NCBI GenBank assembly: GCA_964345215.1
Contig: CAYFQH010000024.1
Coordinates: 1-31,492, forward strand
Source: CAYFQH01 sp964345215
GTDB lineage: Bacteria; Bacillota; Clostridia; Christensenellales; Aristaeellaceae
DNA: 31,492 nucleotides
Direction: 5' to 3'
Shown: in pieces, positions 1 through 7,731 of the stretch
How the letters are laid out: every line of letters begins with the position of its first letter
How positions within the stretch are numbered: the first letter of the stretch is position 1
Position numbers and translations under genes: made by a program
Notes under the pieces: generated by a model
Seen by the model: only the letters and a program-made list of their open reading frames with translations
The model's database searches: none
What the model was told of the DNA's origin: nothing

Positions 1-2
1 CC

Positions 3-179
3 AACTACGGAAAAGCCACCGTTCGTTGCGTGTGTGGTGAAACATTTGAAACCGGCTCTACTAAACCAGAACTGAAAGTTGAAATTTGTTCCAAATGTCA
101 TCCTTTCTTTACTGGAAAGCAAAAACTGGTTGATACCGGTGGACGTGTTGATCGCTTTAAAAAGCGTTTCGGCCTGTAG
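3..179 (+). CDS. rpmE: 50S ribosomal protein L31 (C-terminal part, 5' end outside window)
   Basis: This is the last 58 codons of ribosomal protein L31, a small protein of the large ribosomal subunit. The frame is open from the window edge to TAG. It shows the pattern RCVCGETF followed by CSKCHPFFTGKQK, so all four zinc-ligand cysteines of the C+ (zinc-binding) form of L31 are present. The protein ends GGRVDRFKKRFGL, a typical L31 tail. A strong intrinsic terminator follows at once, so rpmE ends its own transcript before the DUF1385 gene. Only the N-terminal residues are missing, because of the window boundary. The identification is secure. Confidence 0.96.
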   Translation, partial: NYGKATVRCVCGETFETGSTKPELKVEICSKCHPFFTGKQKLVDTGGRVDRFKKRFGL

Positions 180-191
180 TGTTATTCTTAC

Positions 192-227
192 AAGGAGGCA
201 GATCTTATCAGGTCTGCCTCCTTTTCT
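192..227 (+). terminator. Intrinsic terminator of rpmE
   Basis: The 11-base arms AAGGAGGCAGA (192-202) and TCTGCCTCCTT (213-223) pair perfectly and are extended by T-G and C-G pairs around a six-base loop. The right arm runs into TTTT. It lies 12 bases after the rpmE stop. Confidence 0.93.
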
Positions 228-280
228 ATAAAAGTAAAATCCTTTAAACATAAAAATCAAAAAAGAATTGAGTGATTAAG

Positions 281-1342
281 ATGAGTATTGCCCAAAAAAA
301 AGGCAGGATTGATATTGGTGGTCAAGCCGTAATGGAAGGGGTTATGATGAAATCTCCCGAAGCCATTGCCATTGCCGTGCGCAAAGATGACGGTTCTATT
401 GTCGTTACAAGGCAGGAATATACCTCCCCCGCCAAAAAACACCCTTGGATGCGCTGGCCCATTATCAGGGGCATTGTCAACATGGGTACCATGTTCTCTA
501 TGGGGATGCGCACCCTGCAAACCAGCGCAGAAATGCTGGGGATGGAAGAAGAGGAACCCAGTAAATTTGAAAAATGGCTTTCAGAAAAATTTGGCAAATC
601 CATCGACAAGGTGATTATGGGCATAGCCGTTGTGCTGGCTATCGCCCTGTCAGTAGGTCTTTTTATTGTGCTTCCAGAAGTGGTGGCTTCCCTTGTGCGA
701 AAAGTCATTCATAACAAGGTTGCCGTTAACCTGATCAGCGGCGTGGTTCGTATTCTCATATTAATTGGCTATATGCTATTTTGTACCCTTGTGCCCGATG
801 TGCGGCGCACCTTTCAATATCATGGAGCCGAGCACAAAACTGTATACTGTTTTGAAAACAAGCTGCCCTTAACCCCTGAAAACGCCCAAACTTTTTCAAC
901 CCTTCATCCCCGTTGCGGCACCAGCTTTATATTGATTGTGTTTGTACTGTCTATTTTGCTCTATACTGTTGCCGGTTATAATGGTACCAATTATATTTTA
1001 AGGGTTTTAAGCCGTTTGGCCCTTTTGCCCCTTGTGGCAGGAGTAAGCTACGAAATTTTAAAAGGACTGGCCCATGCAGATAACAAGCTGGTTCGTGCCC
1101 TGCGCTGGCCCGGGTTAATGATGCAAAAATTAACCACCAAACAGCCTGATGATCAAATGGTTGAAGTGGCCATTGTAGCCATGGAAACTGCCCTGTATGG
1201 CCTGCCCCAGGGAGAGTTAACCGAAGAAGGTTATACTCGCATTACCAGCTTTCCTGCTCAATATGGCTCAAGAGAAAATGAAGAGGGTAAAGAAGAAGTC
1301 CCCGCTGTGCCTCAGGCCGTTGCTTCGGTGCCTGCCCCTTGA
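281..1342 (+). CDS. DUF1385 membrane protein (YqhQ family)
   Basis: The protein has about 353 residues and the family opening GGQAVMEGVMMKSP, which is the hallmark of DUF1385/YqhQ. At least four hydrophobic segments are visible: IMGIAVVLAIALSVGLFIVL, a segment beginning LISGVVRILILIGYML, one beginning SFILIVFVLSILLY, and one near LALLPLVAGVSYEIL. Between them lies the conserved block YHGAEHKTVYCFE. It is therefore an inner-membrane protein; its biochemical role is not established. The start is taken at ATG 281. An in-frame GTG at 272 is possible, and both have weak ribosome binding sites. The 3' end overlaps the prmC start, in the conserved clostridial order DUF1385-prmC-prfA. The C-terminal tail is rich in E, P and V and looks disordered. 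Confidence 0.9.
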   Translation: MSIAQKKGRIDIGGQAVMEGVMMKSPEAIAIAVRKDDGSIVVTRQEYTSPAKKHPWMRWPIIRGIVNMGTMFSMGMRTLQTSAEMLGMEEEEPSKFEKWLSEKFGKSIDKVIMGIAVVLAIALSVGLFIVLPEVVASLVRKVIHNKVAVNLISGVVRILILIGYMLFCTLVPDVRRTFQYHGAEHKTVYCFENKLPLTPENAQTFSTLHPRCGTSFILIVFVLSILLYTVAGYNGTNYILRVLSRLALLPLVAGVSYEILKGLAHADNKLVRALRWPGLMMQKLTTKQPDDQMVEVAIVAMETALYGLPQGELTEEGYTRITSFPAQYGSRENEEGKEEVPAVPQAVASVPAP

Positions 1343-2202
1343 ACACAGATCGACCAAGTCAAGGCTTTTTGTATGAGCAAGCCTTAACCCGGGGTACTGC
1401 CTTGCTGGATGAGGCTCATGTCCCTAACAGCGCCTTTGACAGTGAAAGCCTTTTGGCCTATGTGTTAGGCCTTTCCCGTTTTGACGTGCTGCTTAATAAA
1501 AAGCAGGTGATGAGCCCTAATGAATATAAAACATATATGAGCCTTGTTTTAAAAAGGGCCTCCCGTATCCCCTTGCAGCATTTAACAAAAATCCAATATT
1601 TTATGGGACACCCCTTCATGGTTTCTCCAAAGGCTCTCATTCCTCGAGGCGAAACAGAATTATTATGTGAGCAAGTAATATTGTATGTAAACAGCCTTCA
1701 AAAAAAAGATATAACCATATTGGATTTGTGTACGGGCAGCGGTGCCTTAGCCGTTTCTCTTGCTTTGGCGTTGCCTTATGCAAAGATCAGCGCCTGCGAT
1801 ATTTCAGAGGAAGCCCTTGGTGTTGCAAAACAAAATACTTTGCTTTTAAAGGCAGAAGTTGCCTTTTACCAGGGCGACTTTTTAGCTGCCGTACAGGGGC
1901 AAACCTTTGATGTAATTGTAACTAATCCCCCCTATATTCCCACAGAATATCTGGCAACGCTGCAAGAGGAAGTGCGCCGGGAGCCTAGCCTGGCTCTAGA
2001 CGGAGGAGAGGACGGCCTTGTTTTTTACCGTAGGCTAGCCCAGGAAGGAGAAGGGTTTTTAACCCCCCTAGGGCGGATTTTTTGCGAAATCGGTTATGAT
2101 CAAGGCATCAGCGTACCTGCACTTTTTAAAAGACAAAGCTTTAAAACCAGCCTTTTAAAAGATTTAAACCAGCAGGACCGGATGGTCATTGCATATAAAT
2201 AA
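1339..2202 (+). CDS. prmC: Peptide chain release factor N5-glutamine methyltransferase
   Basis: PrmC (HemK) methylates the glutamine of the GGQ motif in release factors, using S-adenosylmethionine in the cytosol. The 287-residue protein has the SAM-binding motif DLCTGSGALAV (about residues 129-139), an acidic residue in SACDIS, and the catalytic NPPY motif at residues 196-199 (VTNPPYIP). The N-terminal helical domain has the family signature GLSRFDVLL. Translation starts at a TTG that shares bases with the TGA of the upstream DUF1385 gene (TTGA), a classic coupling arrangement. Its substrate, release factor 1, is encoded directly downstream, which supports the call. Length is normal for the family. 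Confidence 0.96.
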   Translation: MNTDRPSQGFLYEQALTRGTALLDEAHVPNSAFDSESLLAYVLGLSRFDVLLNKKQVMSPNEYKTYMSLVLKRASRIPLQHLTKIQYFMGHPFMVSPKALIPRGETELLCEQVILYVNSLQKKDITILDLCTGSGALAVSLALALPYAKISACDISEEALGVAKQNTLLLKAEVAFYQGDFLAAVQGQTFDVIVTNPPYIPTEYLATLQEEVRREPSLALDGGEDGLVFYRRLAQEGEGFLTPLGRIFCEIGYDQGISVPALFKRQSFKTSLLKDLNQQDRMVIAYK

Positions 2203-2225
2203 AATCATTTTCGTTGGAGGAATTT

Positions 2226-3293
2226 ATGTTTGATAAATTTGAATGGATGAAGCACCGCTACGACGAGCTGTCTACAGCGGTTTCTCAGCCGGAAATAATA
2301 GCCGACCAAGAGAACTGGCAAAAACTGTTAAAAGAACACGCCAGGCTGGAGCCGGCCGTTGCCGCCTGGAGTCGGTATCAAAAACTTCTTGAAGAGATTA
2401 CCGGTAGTGAAGAAATGCTGTTAATCCCCGAAATGGAGGAAATGGCCAAAGAAGAATTAAAAGGCCTGATGAACGAAAAAGAGCAAATGGAGAACGAGCT
2501 GAAGGTTCTTCTTTTGCCCCAGGACCCTAATGACGACCGAAACGTTATTTTAGAAGTGAGAGGCGGTGCCGGAGGCGATGAGGCCAGTCTTTTTGGTGCC
2601 CTTTTACTTAGAATGTATACCCGCTATGCCGAGCGGAACAACTATAAGCTTGACCCTATCGCCATGAATATGACAGAACTTGGAGGCGTGAAGGAAGCGG
2701 TGGTTTCTATCAGCGGCAACGGGGCTTTTAGCCGCCTAAAGTTTGAAAGCGGTGTACACCGGGTACAGCGGGTGCCTTCAACAGAGTCTAGCGGCCGCAT
2801 TCATACCAGCACTTGTACTGTGGCTGTTTTACCCGAAGCAGAAGATGTGGAAGTAAACATCGATCCTAATGATTTACGGGTAGACGTGTACCGCTCCAGC
2901 GGCCATGGGGGGCAGAGCGTTAACACCACCGACTCGGCGGTACGCATTACCTATATTCCCACAGGCCTGGTAGTAACCTGCCAAGATGAAAAAAGCCAGA
3001 TCAAAAACCGGGATAAGGCTATGAAAGTGCTTAAATCCCGGCTCTACGAGCAAATGCAGGCCGAAAATAACGCAGCCTATGCTCAGCACCGAAAGGGACA
3101 AGTAGGCACAGGAGACCGGAGCGAACGGATTCGCACCTATAACTTTCCCCAGGGCCGGGTAACCGACCATCGCATCGGCCTGACCTTATACCGTTTGGAA
3201 GAAGTGCTGGACGGGGATTTAGATGAGATTATTGATGCCCTGCAGATCGAAAGCCAGGCAAAACAGTTAGAACAATTAAGTGAAGGTGCTTAA
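2226..3293 (+). CDS. prfA: Peptide chain release factor 1
   Basis: RF1 recognises UAA and UAG in the ribosomal A site and triggers peptide release. The 355-residue product shows the catalytic motif SSGHGGQSVN (GGQ at 228-230), the target of PrmC. It also has the stop-codon recognition tripeptide PxT as PST (184-186) in RVPSTESSGRIHTST, which separates RF1 from RF2. The domain 1 coiled region is rich in E and K. ATG 2226 is chosen because GGAGG at 2216-2220 lies five bases upstream; an in-frame TTG at 2214 overlaps the ribosome binding site and is unlikely. The gene lies 23 bases after prmC and two bases before the tsaC start, so the operon is tight. Confidence 0.98.
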   Translation: MFDKFEWMKHRYDELSTAVSQPEIIADQENWQKLLKEHARLEPAVAAWSRYQKLLEEITGSEEMLLIPEMEEMAKEELKGLMNEKEQMENELKVLLLPQDPNDDRNVILEVRGGAGGDEASLFGALLLRMYTRYAERNNYKLDPIAMNMTELGGVKEAVVSISGNGAFSRLKFESGVHRVQRVPSTESSGRIHTSTCTVAVLPEAEDVEVNIDPNDLRVDVYRSSGHGGQSVNTTDSAVRITYIPTGLVVTCQDEKSQIKNRDKAMKVLKSRLYEQMQAENNAAYAQHRKGQVGTGDRSERIRTYNFPQGRVTDHRIGLTLYRLEEVLDGDLDEIIDALQIESQAKQLEQLSEGA

Positions 3294-3295
3294 CA

Positions 3296-4345
3296 GTGAC
3301 CAACCAGTATAACACCCAGTGCCTAAGCCCCAGTGAGGATAACATCAGCTATGCCGCTCATCTTTTGCAAAAAGATGAGCTGGTTGCTTTTCCCACAGAA
3401 ACGGTCTATGGCCTTGGAGCCAACGCCCTAAATGAAGAAGCAATTAAAAAAATTTTCATTGCTAAACAGCGCCCCATGGATAATCCCCTGATTGTACACG
3501 TGGCTAAAAAAGAAGACATCTATCCCCTATGCCATGTAACCTCCCTTGCCCAAACCCTGATTGAATCTTTTTGGCCCGGGCCTCTTACCTTGCTGCTGCC
3601 CAAAAAAAACACCGTGCCTAATATTACCACCGGTGGCCTTAAAACTGTAGCCCTGCGCATGCCCAACCACCCTGTAGCCTTGGCCTTGATCAAAAAGGCC
3701 GCCTGCCCTGTTGCTGCTCCCAGTGCCAACCGTTCTGGCCGACCCAGCCCTACAAGAGCCCAGCATGTATATGACGACATGGCCGGCCGCATCCCTTTGG
3801 TGCTGGATGGGGGCCCAAGCAACATCGGGGTTGAATCAACGGTGCTGGATATTAGCGGCGAACACCCGCAAATTCTCCGCCCCGGTGGGGTTACCTTTGA
3901 AATGTTACTGCCCTACTGTAGGGATATTACGGTTAATCAAAGTATATTGGCCCCCCTTACAAAGGATGAACCCGCCCTTTCTCCCGGTATGCGCTATAAA
4001 CATTATGCCCCCGTCGGAACCTTAACTATGGTTGAAGGAAGCAGCGAAAAAGTAATTAGCCAGTGTATCATTCTTTATGACCAGGCGGTACAAAACCGCC
4101 AAAAAGCAGCGATTTTTGCCTTTACTGAGCATGTTCATGCCTATGGTTCCCGGCATGTTATGGATTTAGGCAGCAAAAAAGAGCCCCAACAGGCTGCAGC
4201 TAAGCTTTTTGATGTGTTGCGGGATATGGATCACCAGCAAGTGCAGGTTATGTTCAGCGAAGTGCTGCCACCCCAGGGCATGGGCCTAGCAGTAATGAAC
4301 CGCCTGGGCAGGGCTGCCGCTTTTCGCAAAATCCAAGTTGACTAA
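3296..4345 (+). CDS. tsaC: Threonylcarbamoyl-AMP synthase (Sua5/YwlC type)
   Basis: This enzyme makes threonylcarbamoyl-AMP from threonine, bicarbonate and ATP for the t6A37 modification of tRNAs that read ANN codons. The N-terminal YrdC domain shows FPTETVYGLGANA, IAKQRPMDNPL and PSANRSGRPSPT. The protein has 349 residues, longer than a bare TsaC, and carries a C-terminal Sua5 domain after the linker SPGMRYKHYAP. It is therefore the long Sua5/YwlC form found in Firmicutes and eukaryotes. Translation starts at GTG 3296, two bases after the prfA stop, with GAAGGTG upstream. The co-location with prfA and ywlE matches Bacillus and Clostridia. Confidence 0.96.
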   Translation: MTNQYNTQCLSPSEDNISYAAHLLQKDELVAFPTETVYGLGANALNEEAIKKIFIAKQRPMDNPLIVHVAKKEDIYPLCHVTSLAQTLIESFWPGPLTLLLPKKNTVPNITTGGLKTVALRMPNHPVALALIKKAACPVAAPSANRSGRPSPTRAQHVYDDMAGRIPLVLDGGPSNIGVESTVLDISGEHPQILRPGGVTFEMLLPYCRDITVNQSILAPLTKDEPALSPGMRYKHYAPVGTLTMVEGSSEKVISQCIILYDQAVQNRQKAAIFAFTEHVHAYGSRHVMDLGSKKEPQQAAAKLFDVLRDMDHQQVQVMFSEVLPPQGMGLAVMNRLGRAAAFRKIQVD

Positions 4346-4367
4346 CGTCCCTTTTAGGAGGATTTGA

Positions 4368-4778
4368 TTGAATATATTGTTTGTTTGTACCGGCAATACC
4401 TGCCGAAGCCCCATGGCTCAAGGGCTATACAACACCATTAGCCAAAAAAAAGGCCTTCCCAATATAGCCGACAGTGCAGGACTCTTTGCCCCTACCGGCT
4501 CCCCCGCCTCTTCCTATGCTCAGAAGGCCATGGCAGACCGGGGTATTGATATCTCTTTCCACAAGGCCAAGCAAGTGACAAAACAGTTAATGGAAGAAGC
4601 TGATATGGTCATTCCTATGACCCTTGGCCATTACCAGGCCCTGCTGAACCAGTTTCCACAGTATAAAAAAAAGCTGCACCTGCTTACCGAAGCTGTGCAG
4701 GATCCTTTTGGGGGCAATATGGCCAGTTACGAAAAAACAGCTGCCCAGCTGGAGCAGCTCATTGAGGAACTGTTTTAA
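4368..4778 (+). CDS. ywlE: Low-molecular-weight phosphatase, YwlE-type (probable protein-arginine phosphatase)
   Basis: The 136-residue protein has the P-loop CTGNTCRS at residues 7-14 (nucleophile C7, R13) and the general-acid motif DP at 112-113. In the YwlE family a threonine at position 11, as here, favours phospho-arginine over phospho-tyrosine. Arginine phosphatase is therefore the best call, but low-molecular-weight protein-tyrosine phosphatase cannot be excluded from sequence alone. YwlE removes the phospho-arginine marks that McsB places on proteins destined for ClpCP. Translation starts at TTG 4368, seven bases after a good AGGAGG. It is the last gene of the rpmE-side cluster. The rpiB gene that often follows in relatives is not here. 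Confidence 0.9.
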   Translation: MNILFVCTGNTCRSPMAQGLYNTISQKKGLPNIADSAGLFAPTGSPASSYAQKAMADRGIDISFHKAKQVTKQLMEEADMVIPMTLGHYQALLNQFPQYKKKLHLLTEAVQDPFGGNMASYEKTAAQLEQLIEELF

Positions 4779-4914
4779 AAAGTGCCTTTTAGCTGCCTTA
4801 TTCTTTTAAAGCTCATACCATCTAGATTCTAGTGTTGATTATTGCCGTCTTTTGCTTCATAGATGCTGGCCACTGTGAATGAAAGCCCTTTAGCGCTGTT
4901 TTATTTAACTAAAC

Positions 4915-4943
4915 AAAAAAAGAGCGGTGTCCGCTCTTTTTTT
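4915..4943. terminator. Bidirectional intrinsic terminator between ywlE and yebC
   Basis: A perfect 13-base inverted repeat (4915-4927 and 4931-4943) has a GAGCGG/CCGCTC core, a TGT loop, an A-run on the left and a T-run on the right. It can stop both the plus-strand cluster and the convergent yebC gene, whose stop codon lies two bases away. Confidence 0.92.
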
Positions 4944-4944
4944 C

Positions 4945-5694
4945 TTACTCTTCCTCTTCGTCTGTGCCGGGCAAATCTCCATTATGGAAAACATTTTGAA
5001 CATCATCGTTATCTTCCAGCATTTCTAAAAGCTTTTCGATTTTGTCAATGGTTTCCTCATCTTCAATGGCCACGGTGTTTTGGGGGATTTTTTCCAGCTG
5101 GGCCGAGAGAAATTCAAACCCCAGCTTTTCAAGTTCGTCCCGCACCTTTGGAAAATCTTCTGTAGATGTGTAAATTTCAAAGCTGTCCTCTTCATCCAAA
5201 ACATCTTCAGCGCCGACTTCCAAGGCTTGCATCATCACTTCGTCCCCATCCATTTGGGGGCTTTTCTCAACAATCAGCAAGCCTTTTTCGTCAAACATGT
5301 AGCTTACACTGCCCGTTGTGCCCAAGTTGCCGCCGTTTTTTGAAAACGCATGGCGAATTTCCCCCGCGGTTCGATTCCGGTTATCGGTAATAATTTCAGC
5401 AATCACAGCAATGCCGCCAGGGCCGTAGCCTTCATAAGTGATTTCTTCATAGTTTACGCTGCCCAGCTCCCCCGACGCCTTTTTGATAGACCGGGTTATA
5501 TTGTCATTTGGCATGTTGTTGGCCCGGGCTTTTATAATTACGTCACGAAGTTTTCCGTTCAAATCCGGATCACTTCCTCCCTCTTTTACAGCCAGGGCAA
5601 TTTCTCTGCCGATTTTTGTAAAAATTTTACCCCGCTGAGCATCTGCTTTTCCTTTTTTATGTTTGATGTTGGACCATTTCGAGTGTCCCGCCAT
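4945..5694 (-). CDS. yebC: YebC/PmpR family protein
   Basis: The 249-residue protein starts MAGHSKWSNIKHKK, the universal YebC/TACO1 signature. YebC proteins are cytosolic; members act as DNA-binding regulators or as translation activators that relieve ribosome stalling at proline-rich stretches. Three-domain family blocks are visible, including YEGYGPGGIAVIAEIITDN and GSVSYMFDEKG. The C-terminus is acidic (DLPGTDEEEE). ATG at 5694 is chosen because GGGAGG lies just upstream and the MAGHSKW start is invariant; the longer upstream reading frame has no support. The gene appears monocistronic and is closed by the bidirectional terminator. Confidence 0.96.
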   Translation of the reverse strand: MAGHSKWSNIKHKKGKADAQRGKIFTKIGREIALAVKEGGSDPDLNGKLRDVIIKARANNMPNDNITRSIKKASGELGSVNYEEITYEGYGPGGIAVIAEIITDNRNRTAGEIRHAFSKNGGNLGTTGSVSYMFDEKGLLIVEKSPQMDGDEVMMQALEVGAEDVLDEEDSFEIYTSTEDFPKVRDELEKLGFEFLSAQLEKIPQNTVAIEDEETIDKIEKLLEMLEDNDDVQNVFHNGDLPGTDEEEE

Positions 5695-5765
5695 TGTAAA
5701 ACCTCCCAAGGCATATTGTTTTAAAAATATCAGCATATTATGATAGCATAGCCCTTTCTCACCCG

Positions 5766-6005
5766 TCAAGTAAAGGACGGATAATACATCACGCCACCAT
5801 GACGCCAGATCCCTTCGCTTTTCTCATACCCTGCTCTATAGTACAGGCTGCCCCAGTCAGGGCAGGCTAACAGATTCCCCGCTCATACATTCACATAGAT
5901 ATGTACTTCCCTATCCTGGGTCTTAATACTGAGGATATACCAGGGCTCTTCCAAACGAAGGGACTCGCTTAATAAATTTGTTAATCCTTTTATTCTTGTT
6001 TCCAT
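5766..6005 (-). pseudogene. Decayed N-terminal fragment of an ISL3-family transposase
   Basis: Reading the minus strand from ATG 6005 gives METRIKGLTNLLSE, then LEEPWYILSIKTQDREVHIY, an in-frame TGA, then LLACPDWGSLYYRAGYEKSE and GIWRHGGVMYY, ending at TGA. This follows the N-terminus of ISL3-type transposases: xEEPWYxxSI, a CPxCG zinc knuckle, then WRH. Here the second cysteine has become tryptophan, a stop interrupts the frame, and the DDE catalytic domain is absent. It is a dead remnant of an insertion sequence; no terminal inverted repeats were recognised. I consider the internal TGA a decay mutation, not selenocysteine, because the fragment is otherwise broken. Confidence 0.65.
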
Positions 6006-6166
6006 TTTACTAGGTTAACATGATGATTGCGATTTTGGGAGTAGAGCCGGTTAATGCCTTCATCCAAAGCCCTTACCAATAGGTTTGGGGTTTTAAGCAC
6101 CCCAACTTCTTCACCTTCAAATATTTGATTCCATTTTTTGATACATCGGTCATCAAGCAGTTTCAC
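5990..6166 (-). CDS. Small hypothetical protein, possibly a gene remnant
   Basis: A 58-codon frame begins VKLLDDRCIKKWNQIFEGEE at GTG 6166, preceded by AAGGGGGATG at a reasonable ribosome-binding distance. It continues GVLKTPNLLVRALDEGINRL. The composition looks protein-like, with no low-complexity run, but I recognise no family. Its 3' end overlaps the start of the ISL3 remnant by 16 bases, so it may be the N-terminus of a gene cut by the insertion sequence. It lies between the gnd terminator and the remnant. Function unknown. Confidence 0.35.
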   Translation of the reverse strand: MKLLDDRCIKKWNQIFEGEEVGVLKTPNLLVRALDEGINRLYSQNRNHHVNLVKWKQE

Positions 6167-6190
6167 TTTAAATCATCCCCCTTATTTGCT

Positions 6191-6227
6191 AAAAACACAA
6201 AGGCAAAACCAGCGCTTATCCTTTGTG
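6191..6227 (-). terminator. Intrinsic terminator of the kinase-gnd operon
   Basis: Read on the minus strand, CACAAAGG pairs with CCTTTGTG (6220-6227 with 6196-6203) around a 16-base loop and is followed by TTTTT (6195-6191). It lies 24 bases after the gnd stop. Confidence 0.75.
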
Positions 6228-6250
6228 ACCGGGCTTTCACAGAAACAGGG

Positions 6251-7705
6251 CTAAACCTGATAGTTGGTGGAAGTAACCTCCCCACCCCGGCCTGTCCAGT
6301 CTGTGTGGTAAAATTCTCCCCTAGGCCTGTCAATCCGCTCGTAGGTATGGGCACCAAAATAATCCCGCTGAGCCTGTATTAAATTGGCCGAACCCCGATG
6401 GGTAGTATAACCATCAAAATAGCTGAGGGCGCTGGCCATAGCCGGCATGGGAATGCCCTGTAAAATACCCTTTGCAACCATCTGCCTCCAAGGGGATACT
6501 AAGGGGGTTATTTGCTTTATAAAATAAGGGGAAAGCAATAGATTGAGCAAGCCTTCCTGGCAATCGTATGCGGCCTTGATGTCTTCTAAGAAGCGGCTGC
6601 GGATGATACATCCCTCCCGCCAGAGCATGGCAATGGCACCGAAATCAAGGCTCCACCCTTCCTTTTGGCTCATTTTACTCAAAAGGGCAAAACCCTGGGC
6701 GTATGACATCATTTTTGATGCATACAGGGCCTGGCGGAGATGCTCGAGCATTTCATCTTCATTTTCCGGCAATAGACTGTTGTTTTTTTTGGGGTACTGC
6801 TCCTCCCCCTGCTTGCGCTCCTCCTTTATGGTCGACAAAAACCGTCCAAAGGTGGCCTCGCCAATTAAGGTTAGGGGTACGTCCTCTTCTAAAGCAGAGA
6901 TGACCGTCCACTTTCCTGTTCCTTTTTGCCCTGCTGTGTCTAAAATTCGGTCAATAACGGCATGCCCATCTTCATCGTTATAAGCCAAAATATCCCCTGT
7001 AATGCCGATTAAATAGCTATCAAGCTCGGTTTTATTCCACTTTTTAAATGCCTTTGCCATTTGGCTGTTGGTCATCAAAAGGCCGTCGCGCATAAACTGA
7101 TAGGCCTCAGCAATCAACTGCATATCGCCATACTCTATACCATTGTGCACCATTTTTACAAAATGCCCTGCTCCCCCCGGTCCAACCCAGTTGCAGCAAG
7201 GGCTGCCGTCTGCTGCCTTGGCGCTGATGGCCTGTAAAATATTTTTGATATGCGGCCAGGCTTCTTTTGCCCCTCCGGGCATCATAGAGGGACCGTGAAG
7301 AGCTCCCTCTTCCCCGCCGGAAACCCCCATGCCAACAAATAAAATGCCTTTTTCTTTAAGGCGCTGAACCCTTAAGGCCGTATCCATATAATGGCTGTTG
7401 CCCCCGTCGATGATAATATCCCCCTCATCTAAAAGGGGTAAAAGTTGGTCAATTACCGTATCTACCGGGTTTCCTGCCCTGATCATCAGCAAAATAGTTC
7501 TAGGCGAAGTTAAATTTTGAACCAGTTCCTCTAAGGTATAGCTGGGTATAAAATTTTTATCCTTCCCTTCCTTTTCCATAAAGGCCCTGGTCCATTGACC
7601 TTCTTTATTATAGATGGCCACCCTGTAGTTCCGGCCTTCCATATTTAAACCAAGGTTTTTTCCCATAACTGCAAGACCAATCAAGCCAATATGCGCTTTT
7701 TCCAT
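6251..7705 (-). CDS. gnd: 6-phosphogluconate dehydrogenase, decarboxylating
   Basis: This enzyme oxidises and decarboxylates 6-phosphogluconate to ribulose 5-phosphate with NADP, in the oxidative pentose phosphate pathway. The 484-residue product has the Rossmann motif IGLIGLAVMGKNLGLNM, the substrate signature GVSGGEEGALHGPSMMPGG, and the catalytic region KMVHNGIEYGDMQLIAEAY with its Lys and Asn. The C-terminal dimer tail GEFYHTDWTGRGG is intact. ATG 7705 is preferred because GGCGGGG is properly spaced; ATG 7711 is almost on top of it. The gene follows the sugar kinase gene by about 26 bases and is probably co-transcribed with it. Length is close to the family's 470-480 residues. Confidence 0.96.
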   Translation of the reverse strand: MEKAHIGLIGLAVMGKNLGLNMEGRNYRVAIYNKEGQWTRAFMEKEGKDKNFIPSYTLEELVQNLTSPRTILLMIRAGNPVDTVIDQLLPLLDEGDIIIDGGNSHYMDTALRVQRLKEKGILFVGMGVSGGEEGALHGPSMMPGGAKEAWPHIKNILQAISAKAADGSPCCNWVGPGGAGHFVKMVHNGIEYGDMQLIAEAYQFMRDGLLMTNSQMAKAFKKWNKTELDSYLIGITGDILAYNDEDGHAVIDRILDTAGQKGTGKWTVISALEEDVPLTLIGEATFGRFLSTIKEERKQGEEQYPKKNNSLLPENEDEMLEHLRQALYASKMMSYAQGFALLSKMSQKEGWSLDFGAIAMLWREGCIIRSRFLEDIKAAYDCQEGLLNLLLSPYFIKQITPLVSPWRQMVAKGILQGIPMPAMASALSYFDGYTTHRGSANLIQAQRDYFGAHTYERIDRPRGEFYHTDWTGRGGEVTSTNYQV

Positions 7706-7731
7706 CTTCATCCCCGCCTTTATATTTTACA

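Noticed and set aside
4863..5724. Several plus-strand reading frames opposite yebC
   Set aside because: They are shadows of yebC on the other strand, have no ribosome binding sites, and start across a terminator.
5883..5885. In-frame TGA inside the ISL3-like fragment, as a possible second selenocysteine codon
   Set aside because: The fragment also lost its zinc-knuckle cysteine and the whole catalytic domain, the position is not one where transposases have a catalytic Cys, and no fitting hairpin was seen. It is decay.
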